From the NCBI GenBank assembly GCA_021292105.1, contig CM037874.1, positions 19,031,534 through 19,095,533 of the forward strand: a DNA stretch of 64,000 nucleotides, written 5' to 3'. Source of the stretch: Anadara kagoshimensis (Eukaryota; Mollusca; Bivalvia; Arcoida; Arcidae). Below the pieces are notes generated by a model that did no database searches, was not told the DNA's origin, and worked only from the letters and a program-made list of their open reading frames with translations. The position numbers were made by a program, and so were the translations under genes. Numbering within the stretch: the stretch's first letter is position 1; each line of letters begins with the position of its first letter. Positions 48,901 to 60,800 of this stretch are shown one piece after another.

Positions 48901-51900
48901 CTGATAATTATTTTAATTGAAATCCCCTTTCCATTAAGTTTTTTTCAATTGAAAATTTGAGTTCCACGTAAGATCAACGAAGAGTTTTAAACATTACTTA
49001 TATCAAACGAGAGTTGTTCGATATAAATGTTTATTGAACGAAAACTAAGCCAAAGAGAGAAATGGACATTACATCCTTACAAACTTATCTTCGTAGTTTG
49101 AAATTCACAATTTCAATATCTGAATCCATTTTTTAAATGGTTGACGATACGCTTATTTAGGTAGACCAATGGAGAAATGACTGATCGTAGAACCAAGGTA
49201 TTCTCGGGAATTGTAACGACGACCAGATAAGAAATTTGTAAGTTTTGGAAATAGGAAATGTTTCATGGACTAGATTCAGAGCGAATGGCGGGTGTTGCAA
49301 GATTGTAACCTCTGATTTAAAAAAATCGTTTCATAATATCAGACGTTTGTTACAGAGCATTATAATGACGTACACGAACATGCCTTACTCCCGACACGAG
49401 TGTCAGTTAAGATAATTTTTAGTTATATTAATATAACATCACGGTTATAAGTATAATGAAGATTCTTCTTTGATTTTTTGCCATAACAGTCCATCTTTCG
49501 TGTAAATTTAAGATTTTTGTTTCAAACTTTTGTTTTTGATTCGAAATAGGGAACCAAAGTTTCGCCGCAAGTAACAATGTTTGCAAATTATTTTTGATTG
49601 AATTTTAAGCAATCGCATAGCGGCTTGTACTCCTAAATCTAGTCATCTGTTAATGAATTCAGGATCAATCTTTTGTACTTTCAAAAAACGCTTTAAAATG
49701 AAATGCAACCCGCAATAGCGACATTGCAATGGCTTTGGCAGTGTCACAAATCGTGTATCTGTTTTTTACTTACATTTACTATTTCTAAACTTCGAGACAT
49801 TTACCTTGCATTTGTAGAAATTCTAATTTCTTCAATATTCTCAGTCCGTTTTTCAACTTTTCCCATTTACAACAATGGCCAACGACTGGCTTTTTTGAAA
49901 CGACTTCTGGAACTGAAGAGACGTGTTTATACTGTTTGAAAGATAATAGAGCTATTTAAGATCATCGTTATCAACGAAATCGTAAGTGTCGCTATGGCTA
50001 TTTCAATTGAAAGTTTATTTATTATCCCAAAGCTTCAATTTTACGGAGTTGTTCTAATTTATTACATACAGAATAGAAATTAAGTCAACATTAAAACGCT
50101 TAGTGCACGTAATATACGTAATATTTGAAAATATGTTCCATCGACTTTTATTTATTTAGTGTGCAATTTGCTAGGTTTTTGTTACTATATATAGGACTAT
50201 TAAGACTCCAAAATGCAATGGTTTGTTAAAGTATAAATAAAAAATCTTACGTCGGCAATACGCCTGGAATTTACTATATTTGGAACAGTCATGCCTTGTT
50301 GTGTAACAATAATATCCAGAACCGCAATTACACCTTCGTCGACGGAAATATTCACACTGAAACATAGCATTGAAATAAATACAATTATTATAACTGACAC
50401 CATATTAGTCACATCTTACTTTTGGCGTTTTAAAACACAAAATGTATTCAATTCTTTTTATTGATGTAATTATCAAACGAAGTAGCTTGAGACACATTTA
50501 TAATAAAACAGAACATTCCATTACAGATTGAATAAAATATTACTTACCGCATTTGAATAAAGGTGATGTAGAATACGCAATGTGGGAATGTATGGAAATG
50601 ATTCAAATAAAAGAATCAAGTGTGGCAAAATATATATATAAATTAAATCACCGACGAAACACTAAAAGCTATACCACAGGGACGTTATAAATTTATTTTC
50701 TAACGTAAATTTCCCTCTTTCACCTGCTGGTGGTGAATTTGCTTTGCAGTTAGTACGCTAGGGTAAACTTTGTTCGTTCCCACTTTGGCAACTTTACGCA
50801 ACGGAGAAAGCTGTTTACCAAAAATTGCTGACTATATTTTATTGTAAGACTAGGCTTATTAAGGCCTTCACAAATTTTCTGTCTGTCATTACACAATTGT
50901 TAAGTATGATTTCTCCGTATTTTAGATTGTCATACACAAACATACTATTCCATGTCCAAATCACAATCCAGAAGCAAAGTAAACATTTTGTAACTGACAA
51001 GTTAGGTTAGACACATGAACTTTCACCAGGGAAGTGAGGACGGGTGCTTTGGAAGGGTAAGCACCCCCTGTTTTGCTAGCTACACCCACCACGTGTGTTA
51101 TCCAATTTGTGTGAAAGGAACATGAAACTAAAGGATGTCAAATATATCCAGGGCAATCCTGGACAAAGAGACGTCAAACTAATCAACAATTCTGTAATGA
51201 CAGCCAGAAAGCTTTTGGAGGGTCTTAATAAGTCTAGGCTTCAAAGATATTTTCAAACTCTTGAAAGACTTAAGATGGAAATGAAATATTTGATTAGGAA
51301 GAGCCACCTCCAGGGATTTTAAAATTCGTTTTGACTTTAATATCAAATCAGGTCCTTACTATCAAATCCTTTAATATTTACAACTGATAAATATTCGGTT
51401 TACAGAAAAGAGCTTCCGAGAAAATTCGGGTATTGTTGTTGTTTTGTGTGAATAAGGCCTGGACTAACATTTACTTATTGTATGAATTAATAACCTACTG
51501 CACATCTTTTAGCTTTGCCTTTTTCACAGTAACCTCTGCTTTCCTCATAACATCCATCGATACACCACTCTTTAACTTCGCCTTGTGTACAGTCATGCTC
51601 TTCACATTCGTGATCAATACTTTCAAAATTTTTATACGATCTTCTTTCTTTGGAAGTATTCCAAAGCCCCTTTTCTTGTTATGAAAGGTGTTGAGTCGTA
51701 TGCGTGTTTACGAGCCGGTTCCGTAGATTCTAAAGTTAAATAAAACAAACCAAGTTTTAATAAAATGTTGACTAAATGAAATATGGATAATGTTGATGAA
51801 ATACAGCAAACCTCCTAAAACATTATAACTATTCATTATCATTCGAATGTTATATTGGGACAACCGCCTTTAAAATCTGTTTACGAGAAAAAAATATTCC

Positions 51901-53757
51901 ACGCATTTATGTAAAAATATTATATTAAAATAAATAGGATGTTGCAGAAAATACATCTTAAATATTTTTACATATTGTCTTCATGGCTTTTGCATGTACA
52001 AGCATGCGGAGGAATAGAGAGGTACGTATGCAATAAGCCTTAGCTTATCTAGGCCCTCAAAACGTACGTTGTATGGTTGTCATTACAGTGCTGCTGATAA
52101 ATATGATGTCTCTATCCAGAATTGCCCTGGATATATTAGACAACCTATAGTATCATGTTTGTTTCAAATATTTTGATTACAAACGTTGGGCGTGTAACTA
52201 GCTAAACGGAACCTTCCAGAGCACCCGGTCTCACTTCATTGAAAAATTCGTGTTTTTGGTCCAACTAGAGTTTACTTTGCTTTTTTTAATTTGTATTTGG
52301 ACATGAATTAGTATGTCTGTTTCCGAATGTGATAAGAGAAAATAGAATGACAAAAAGCAATGAAATAAAAATGATGTTTTTGGAATAGCAATCTCAGCAA
52401 AAATGCAAACTTTTTAAATTTGACAACGTAGGAATTACGATAAACACGTGAATTTTACCAGGACAGTGAGGTCAGGAGAGAAGTCACATCTTTTCTAGCA
52501 AGCTTAAACTGTCGCCTTTAGGTGTGAAATCAAAACGAAGAATAAAAGGAACGTGAAACAAATATATCTAGGTTAAATTTGAATTTAGAGCCATCATTCA
52601 ATACGGTCATATTCCTTTTAGAGTTCAATTATAACCATAATATTTATTTTGTAGGCAAATTGTAACGCCCTTGTAGTAGGAACAACATTTACTTAAACTT
52701 TAAAAACATAATAGACAGAGGAAGAAGTTACTTGTTAGATAAAAAAGTAAAAATGATAAATAAGCATTTAAGTCCACATATATTTGGGATAGAGTGATGT
52801 ATAATATAGCTCCTGCAAATGTCGAGTCAACTCGGAACAATATTTCACAATATCTGTTTAATAACCCTTTTATTATATAGCAAAATAGATTTCGTTTATT
52901 TCCGTCAAGTATTTCATCTAAGATACCTTTTTTCGTACATAAATATTACACTAGTTCTAGTAAATGGATAAAGGACTTGTGTAGTATAACAACAACACAG
53001 TGATGACGTCGATAATAATCGAATGACTTAAAATATGACAGCGTCATGTGACAAAAAAGTGCAATATGAAAAAATGATTCGGGAAATCTTGGACCGGAAC
53101 ATAGTTAGCGTGCAGATATCGGTATTTATTGCACGCGAACACCTCGGGATTTATCGTTCAATTTCTATGCGAGGCATATATTGCAATATATAAGTTCAAA
53201 TATGGAGCAAAACACGAAACAGCTATTTCAATGTCACTGGATGCATTGCATTCAGTTTTACAACAAATATTTTTAAAGAAAAAACGTCATCGTTACGTCT
53301 GTGTGTGTAGTTGAATGGTTTGGCGAAAAAGTTCATTATTGTTAATTTCAATATATCAAAAACAAACATACTAATCCATATCCGAATCACAATCCAGTAT
53401 CAAAGTAAAAACTTTGGAACTGACAAGTTTAGTTAGATACGTAAAGTTCCACCAGGGAAGAGAGGCCTGGTGCTTCGGATGGGTAAGCACCTCCTGTTTA
53501 GCTAGCTACACCCGCCACGTGTGTAACCAAAATTGTGTGAAAGAAACATGGGAGTCGTCAAATATATTTCTATCTTATGCTACAGACTTATGCTAAAAAA
53601 CATATCATTTTATTAGCAAATAGGCAAAACAAAAAAGTCGTGCAATTTTAAAAAGGAAATGATGCAATTATCATTATAATTGCATAGGTTGTAATTTACC
53701 TGCAGATGATTCAGACGGAAATATCAAAAATAGTAAAATAAAACAGACAGGCTTCAT
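45932..53757 (-). CDS. Gene C: secreted Gla-like Cys-rich protein, frame-shifted
   Basis: Five exons: 53700-53757 (signal peptide MKPVCFILLFLIFPSESSA), 51499-51729, 50251-50356, 46667-46783 and 45932-46062 with the stop. Exon 2 starts in phase with PFITRKGALEYFQR, a gamma-carboxylation-site-like propeptide. It then changes frame by one base near 51640 and continues as SYKNFESIDHECEEHDC and EVKEWCIDGCYEESRGYC. Exon 3 is CEYFRRRRCNCGSGYYC, then HDCSKYSKF. Exons 4 and 5 are two related modules (CESEKPIENCRINDKSNC with CNPGYYP, and CESQKPIDYCRIQDYSDC with CLNGYYK). All other junctions keep phase. The frame change makes it either a recent pseudogene or an assembly error. Exons 2-3 look like gene B; exons 4-5 look like gene D. 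Confidence 0.7.
46255..46450 (-). mobile_element. Penelope-like tail shared by both duplication copies
   Basis: Family landmarks GGGAAGTAAGAACAGGTGCT, ATATCCAAGATATTTTAGAT and TTGGGGGGCCTTGATAACCC. The same insert lies at 58190-58350, so it predates the duplication. Confidence 0.65.
47165..47430 (-). mobile_element. Penelope-like 3' tail at the duplication boundary
   Basis: Begins at the conserved terminus AAACAAACATACTAATTCAT and contains TAGCTAGCTACACCCGCCAC and ATATAACCAGAACAATTCTG. It sits just past the end of segmental copy 1. Confidence 0.75.
47700..48755. repeat. Foldback-like structure with minisatellite arms
   Basis: The left arm (about 47705-47980) is a tandem array of a unit near AATAACGCGAATTGAAAG. 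The right arm (about 48560-48750) is the same unit in reverse, CTTTAATTCGCGTTATTACG. The roughly 580-base middle contains a GT-rich block (48014-48095) and no clear gene. Arms made of short tandem repeats resemble foldback-type elements. No transposase is visible. Confidence 0.75.
49050..49700 (-). mobile_element. Mariner-type DNA transposase fossil
   Basis: The minus strand holds mariner transposase landmarks in order: FANIVTCGETLVPYFESK (family consensus FANIVTGDETW), then VTILQHPPFALNLVHETFP (consensus HPPYSPDLxPCDFFLF), then FLIWSS in one frame and LSGRRYNSREYLGSTISH in another. The end is KWIQILKL, then ISNYEDKFVRM. At least two in-frame stops and two frame shifts show it is dead. Weak similarity continues to about 49930. 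I could not find matching terminal inverted repeats. Confidence 0.8.
50745..51310. mobile_element. Two Penelope-like fragments in opposite orientation
   Basis: 50745-50930 is a plus-strand RT end (TTCCCACTTTGGCAACTTTA, AGACTAGGCTTATTAAGGCC). 50935-51310 is a minus-strand tail beginning ACAAACATACTATTCC and running through TATATCCAGGGCAATCCTGG into the RT C-terminus. They meet within a few bases, so this is a head-to-head insertion or inversion. Confidence 0.7.
52030..52325 (+). mobile_element. Penelope-like 3' tail
   Basis: Contains TTATCTAGGCCCTCAAAACG, GATGTCTCTATCCAGAATTG and the terminus ATTAGTATGTCTGTTTCCGA. It lies in the intron between exons 1 and 2 of gene C. Confidence 0.7.
52395..52560 (-). 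mobile_element. Penelope-like 3' tail, diverged
   Basis: Minus-strand landmarks ACACGTGAATTTTACCAGGA and AATAAAAGGAACGTGAAAC. 52561-53340 holds no gene or repeat I recognise. Confidence 0.5.
53355..53560 (-). mobile_element. Penelope-like 3' tail
   Basis: A good copy of the 3' UTR starting AAAAACAAACATACTAATCC and running to GTGTGAAAGAAACATGGGA. It is 5'-truncated just before the RT stop. Confidence 0.75.
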
Positions 53758-56080
53758 TGTACCATTTTTCTAACAAGAACTCATTTCTCATCTGAGTCTT
53801 CCCCTTTTACCTAAAACGAAATTATAGAGATGCAATAAAATAAATTAAGTACAGTATAACAAATGTAGAAACCTCAATAATACAAATTAAAGTGTTCATG
53901 CGAAAAAGCATTTAAATGGATAATCTGGTTTTGTAAAAATAAAGGTTATGATGATTAGATCCTTTTAATGCACGTCATATTTCTAAGTTCCGTCGAATAT
54001 CAAAATAGAATAGTGATTAGTCGTAACATTTCTTTCTCTTGCCTTGTCTTTCCTAGGTTTGACCGTATTATTATTTATTTGTATTTTTGTTATTTATTTC
54101 AGTCTTTTTTGTAAAAAACGTGTGTTTTTATGTAAAACTGCCTTTATAAGTTCTCTAATGAAGAAACAATGAGAACAAAATGGTTTAAAATGGTAAGTGA
54201 TGTGTATTTTTCGTCATATTATTTATAGTTCTGACCATATCAATGACGGTTATAAATATAAATGATACTATAGATTAGTAAATCATTTGAAGTATGATAT
54301 CTTAAATGACACAACTGTATTTTATTTCAAAAATTTGACATAAAATTGACATATTGAGCTATTATGGTTGTCTTTGTATACATTACATTTTGCATGTTGT
54401 ATTGACAATATTGTATAAAACTACAAACAGCGTAAAACATGATTCTTAGAATATTAGTACTCTAGTTAATATTCTATAAATTTTATTTTTGATGACATAT
54501 ACATGAAAGAATATTTTTCATTTATTAAAACAAGACTTATATTTCATTGTGACATGTCTATGGACAACCAATGATACAACAGGTAGGACAGTGTGGTACT
54601 GCAATAAAACCATATATAGGTGTTACTCAAGTCTCAACAAATTTGGGTGTTATGCCTAGTTGCGAATTTATTCGATTTTTAAATTGATCTAATTCATTTA
54701 AATATGGCAATTGAAATTATAAACATCAATATTTTCTTTTTTTCATTATAATAAACAGGTCAACATGAGAGAACGATCATTTTTAGGTTTAATTACATAA
54801 ATACGACGTCATTGCAAGATTCAGCATCTAACAATGATTGACGTGAATACACACAAATCCATGATAACTTTTAACATAAAAAATAAATATACATATACAT
54901 ATGAATCGTAAAACAAAGTATAAGCAGGAGAAAAGGGTGTATTACGGGTATATATACACAACAGAAATGTTGACAATTGAAAAAATGAATTTAATTCGAT
55001 TGCAGCATTTCTGAAAAATATAGGTTAAACAAAACACCTTTCTAACAAATCTAGATCAATTAATCAATAAATAAATAAACAGGAATTTAAATTATCAATG
55101 TGATTGTTATTTGTAAAGCCATCTAAATCAAGTATGTTCAATTTAAAAATATAAGGACAAAAAAGAAAAATCTGTCTTACCCGAAAAAAATTGTACCATC
55201 TATTATTTGACGTCCATCTATTAAGGGACACGATATACTGACCTCTGACCTCTTTAAGGGGATTTTCTCAAAATTGCAAATGGTTTCTCACACATCATAC
55301 GTAGAACTGTTGGTATTAATGTTAAGCAGATATCTTTCAAATTCAATTTGGAAATGTTCTTAGAAAGCTGATTTATAATATTTATAATATATATTCGGTC
55401 TTTTGGGCATCTTTTCAAAATCTTTATAACAATCTTGATTTCATAATTTTGGTCAAAGCACTAATGATGAAGATTTGTATTTCGAAACGCCCTTTCTGTG
55501 CTGTAAAATTAAAACTGGTGTAATATGTAATAAACACAAAGTGACGACGTCTCTTTTTTATTCATATACATTAATCATGTCCAAAACATTTCTTCACTTG
55601 ATAATACTAAATGCGGCAAAATATATTTGGTTATTAAAAAGTAAGCAAATAACATACAGAAACGCTCTCGATCAATTGACATTTATATCATTTTAAAGTT
55701 GCAGACTCAATGTATTGCTAATTTGTCGCATATATGGTTGTTCTTTTTTCGAATAAATCTATTTGTAAGTGTTTGCGACATGTACCTGAATCCATGTCGG
55801 AAGTTTAACACTATTACGCTATACCGACCAGGTACTTAACTATTAAATGGAAATAAATGAAAAAAAAAAACAAACAAGTACCCGGTAAAATTAAAATAAT
55901 GAATTTGATCTTACACATTCTTACGCTTTGGCAAACCACAATGTAAGATGTAAAAATATTAATTTTGAGAAAATCCCCGGACAGAATATCAGTTTATTGT
56001 CAGATAGTCAAGTTAGAATTTTGTAAATTAATATTACAATGTTTTTAATTTAGTATAAAATATATATATGCATTTATACT
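53758..56080. other. Intergenic stretch without recognised features
   Basis: Upstream of gene C. AT-rich, with only short open frames and no recognised exon, RNA gene or repeat family. It must contain the promoter of gene C, but no clear TATA or initiator is evident above the AT background. Confidence 0.5.
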
Positions 56081-57829
56081 AGTTGCGTAAAAATGACGAT
56101 TGGAACTATTTTAACGCTTCAACTTTCAATTATTGATTCAATACGTACTCGAATTTTAAGGTATATAACGCATGCAATATATTAAAATGAAAGACAACTC
56201 GAAAAATTTAAGTACTGATGGACATTTAATAATTTGTATTAGTTTTAACCTCTCAAGTTCACGAGATAAATTCTCACAATCGGAAGTATACTCAGATAAC
56301 CATTGAAAGTTTAAGATGATATATTATAAATAAGGCTTGGTTTCCGGTAATATTAATTTGAAGCACCTGATACAATGTCAAATATGTATGATTATAAAAA
56401 AGATCATATCACATTAGTTATTAAGCAGCCAAACACAACCGCAACGGTACACGTTCAAATGATTTTATGACCCATAAAATTAAAGAGTTAGATAATCTAA
56501 TAAAGTTCATAATTTATTTACATCAACCCTAAATTCAACAATGCAGTAAAACCTGTCTATAAAGTCCACCTAAGGGAACAAGTGAAAATGGCCTTTATGG
56601 GGAGGTAGCCTTTTTATGCAGGTTCAAATAATATGATTAAAGAACAATTGGGATACAATTCCACTTGCCTGTACAAGCAGGCAACCCTTATATAGAGGTG
56701 GCCTTTAGGCAGGTTTGACAGAACGTGGAAAGTTTAAAATTATTGCATTACAAATTCCTATTTATTACACTTAAAATTATATAAATATTAAAGCTTTGGC
56801 ATCTTGTGATTATTTTATTTACCACTTTGTATTTTGGACTTGGACATAGATTGGTGTTCATCTTTTTGATTGATAAAAACATATATCGTGGTCAAAATGA
56901 ATGACGGAATTATAAAACATACTTAGAATTACTCTTACCTTAACAAGTAGCTAGTCTTTACGCCAAATTTATAAACTATGAAAATTAAATAAAAAATAAT
57001 AAAAAGTACTAATATCTAATATTGTCAAAGAATGAATCACATATCTTAGTTAATGTCAACTTTGATTCAACAATTAAGCAAATGCTATCCTATCGTATCC
57101 AATGAATCTAGAATTAAAAAACACGTTATCAGCCACTCAACCACGCAATACAAAGGTTAAGATTATTACATCAAGTAATCGTATTTATTCTTTTTAAAAT
57201 TATGTAAATATTGGTTTTTAAATACAATGATTATTTTATGAAAATCTCATCTATATTATTTGACTATTACGATGTAAAATATACTTACAAAACTTGAAAG
57301 TTCCCAACATATTCTTCTTGAACAGACATAAGAAATTGTAAACACCGTTCTATTAAAACGTTTGTCCGCCACGACTAAAATTCGATTGAAAATTGACTTT
57401 TCGTTGTCAAAAAACACGACGAAAGCAAAAACGTGACATTAACCTTTTTAACGAGGTAAAATGCTAAATCCACTTTCAGCTGGTACAGTTAATATCAAAT
57501 GTTATATCTTCGGATAAATATCATATCAAAAACCAAACGTAAACAATATTTGAATTTGTCCAGTAAAAGACCTCAATCAATTGTGTTTTATCTTAATTAA
57601 AGTCAAAACTGTCTATAAAAGGTCACCCAATTGAACCAGTTAAAGTAGCTTTTATAGACAGTGACCTTTATGTAGAGGTTTAAATAATATAAAAAAACAA
57701 TTGGGATAAAATTTTACTGGCCTTTAAAAGCAGATTTTTCTTATAAAGAGATGGCTTTTAAGGTAGGTTGGACTGTATGTTAAAAAATCATTTTTCAGAA
57801 AAACACAAGACCAATTTGCTTTCTTACAA

Positions 57830-57835
57830 TTTATT
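57830..57835 (-). terminator. Polyadenylation signal, gene D
   Basis: AATAAA on the minus strand, 18 bases past the stop of gene D; the position is conserved in gene C. Confidence 0.55.
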
Positions 57836-57852
57836 CAGTTAGAAGACATTAC

Positions 57853-60800
57853 TTATATGTAAATACCGTAACAGGCGTAGTTAAGCTTGTAATAACCATT
57901 TAAGCAATAACGACATTTCTTAATATGACAATCCGAATAATCTTGAATTCTGCAGTAGTCTATTGGTTTACGTGATTCACACACTAAAATAAAACATAAA
58001 ACAACGTTAAAAGTCTCAAATTTGGTAGCACCTATCTTTGATTTCAAACTTTTCAATCCCAGTATGTTATTTTGTTTGAAAGTAGCAATTAAAATAATTC
58101 GATGTCACTTCGTTATTTTCGTCATAATTTCTAAACGCAAGACTAAAATTTATAAAAAAAAGGTCACCAGATATAGACTAGGTCACATGCATTGCCACCA
58201 GGGAAGTAATAACAGGATGTGCCAGATAAAACTTCAGAATGAAAGGAACATAGAACTATGGCATGTCACATATCCAAGATATTTTAGATACCGAGACATA
58301 ATATTTATCAATAATATTGAAAACTTTTTGAGGGCCTTGATAACCCTGGGCTTGCAGCCAAAGATTAATTTTAAGCAGCTTGTTTCGATGTATATGTTTT
58401 AACAGGAACAAGCTTTTATAATTTGTAACTTATCCGGGAAAATAAAGATACCAATTCTAAAACAAATATTAGGATAACCTACTGAGAAGTGTTTTTTTTT
58501 TCTTCTAAAAATACATACAAAACCATTTGTTACCGACAACTTTCTGCGACTTGTATCGTTATAGATCCATATAAAATAATATTATTATAATTACAGGTAC
58601 ACCGTTTGTGTTGCGGGTAGTAGCCAGGATTGCAAACACGACATTTCTTTTGATGGCAGTTCGATTTATCGTTTATTCTACAGTTTTCTATGGATTTCTC
58701 TGATTCACATACTGAAATAAAACAAAAATATAAAAGTTAAATTACTAAAAGCACATTTTTATAAAAGTAAACAGATATCATTACGCATTGTTTCCAATTG
58801 TTGCAATAATTCATTTTGATGAAATATCTTGGCTTATCATTATATGTCATTATTTTCATTCAACTTAACTTTGATGTTTATTTTTCTGCAAACACACTGC
58901 AGACTAAAACTTAAATGAACAGACCAGATAAAGACCATTTCTTATAAATAATACAAAAGTACATATTGATGATATCAAATGAAGTACTTCAAACTTGTAC
59001 ATAAGCCAATGCTTTGAATGATGTCTTAAGAACGGGTAATAATGTCTTAATAGATTCTTGTAGATCGATTGATCTACAGGTATCGAAACCACATTGTAAA
59101 AAGGTTATTTAACAGACTACCGATTATATATGTCTGTTTTAATCATAATTCAAACAAAAACAATCTGATTCGGGATACCAATCGATAAATTTTAAGTTGT
59201 ATGGGAGTGTCTTAAATTGAACTTTAATAGACAAACAATTATAACACTTTTGCAGATACAATCATCACATTATCGACGTGAAATACAGAGCGGATATTTA
59301 CGATTTGTCGTTACGATTCTGTATCTAAAATATCTAAGGTCTACCTGCTGAATACGAGTCGTTTTAGTTTATCAATATTTGTAAGGGCACCAATACAACG
59401 TCTCCATGTATGTTCACACATTTCACGGTTCGTGAATAGAATATAACTTGTCCAAAGGACGTGTAAATTTAAAATTCCCAAGGTCTATCTATTGTGCATA
59501 AGCCGTTTGTTTTAAATTTTCAATACTTTACAGAATTTCTCTATTATTTCTCAATTTGAAAACCCACAACCAAGATTTATGCAAATCAAAAACTACATAT
59601 CGTAAGGATGCTAGATATAAACTATCAAAGGTTTTACACTAGCACTTACACGTTTTTGCAAAAAAAATTAAAGTTTTACACGATTTTCCAGTTTGTCGGA
59701 TTCCAGAGGGGCATTTTAGCAAGAAATCCTATCACCAAAAATAATATTTAAGTATAATAAATTTGGCCCATATGTTTAAAACGTAAAACTGTGTATTCAC
59801 AACACACGATGTACTACGCATGGCAGACTGGTGTGGTCACAATAACTGATCTTAGCACTTGACTCAGGTAAGTTAACGAGACCTTTAAAAACTGTACAAA
59901 CTACATGTAATATTATATAATAGTGAAAAGTTAAAAATATCGACAACACTATGCCATAGAATGAAAAATAAAAATCTGTATTAAAAGAATTGAAGGTGAA
60001 CAAAGTGTGAGAATTGATTACTAACATGTGCAGACGGCATGGAAATGAATGTAATTAGAACAGTCATGATTAGTTACTTTACAGTATTGGTGTGAGCCGC
60101 AATGGTTGTTCAGGCATCGAAATTCCCTCATCCTTTCACACTGAAATACATGTAATATATATTATTTAAACATAATCTATTAACAATTTGACGTCTGAAT
60201 CGAAAATAAAATCATTTAAGTACAGAGGAAAGTATACACACATCTACTTTACAAATTAAAGAATAGATATATACAAGTACACCCGTAAATTTTGTAAGCT
60301 AATTATATTATCTTTGTAAAACAGCCGTTTTTACGATCATAGTACTTCATGTTTTGGTAACTTATACAGTACAGACGGTTATTTTGGCGGGTGCAAATTT
60401 TTGCGACGACATTGAAATCGTCAAAATATAAATCGTGAAAATTTATGTCAGTTAAAATATACGTCACCTAAAATTAATGGCAGTTACTGTACGCCATAAT
60501 TGTATGTACTGACTGGTCAACCGTGAGTGAGCGAGTGACTTGTTTTCAGTTAGCAGTTAGTATTGAACTATAACATATTAACTATTTTTACAACTACATG
60601 TATTAACGTGCAACATTGTGGTAAGTGTTTTATTTTCTTCAATTTGTTTTATAATATATGACTGTATATATTTTAGAAAAATAAATATAACTGGCAAAAT
60701 TAAGCGATAGCTTGTTTTCTTATCACCAAAATAAAAACTTAGCATTTTGTAAAATCGCAAAAATTAAAACGCTAAAATGTGTTACTCCCATTTCTTAACA

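Larger units (their letters stand above)
56085..59020. repeat. Segmental duplication, copy 2
   Basis: Partner of 44010-47155, including the last two exons of gene D, two MITE-like repeats (56543-56732, 57598-57778) and the Penelope-like fragment at 58190-58350. It lacks the young insertion of copy 1. Confidence 0.85.

Noticed and set aside
58022-58402. 126-codon plus-strand frame
   Set aside because: Lies over an intron of gene D and an antisense Penelope-like fragment; no conserved counterpart at 46.1-46.5 kb.
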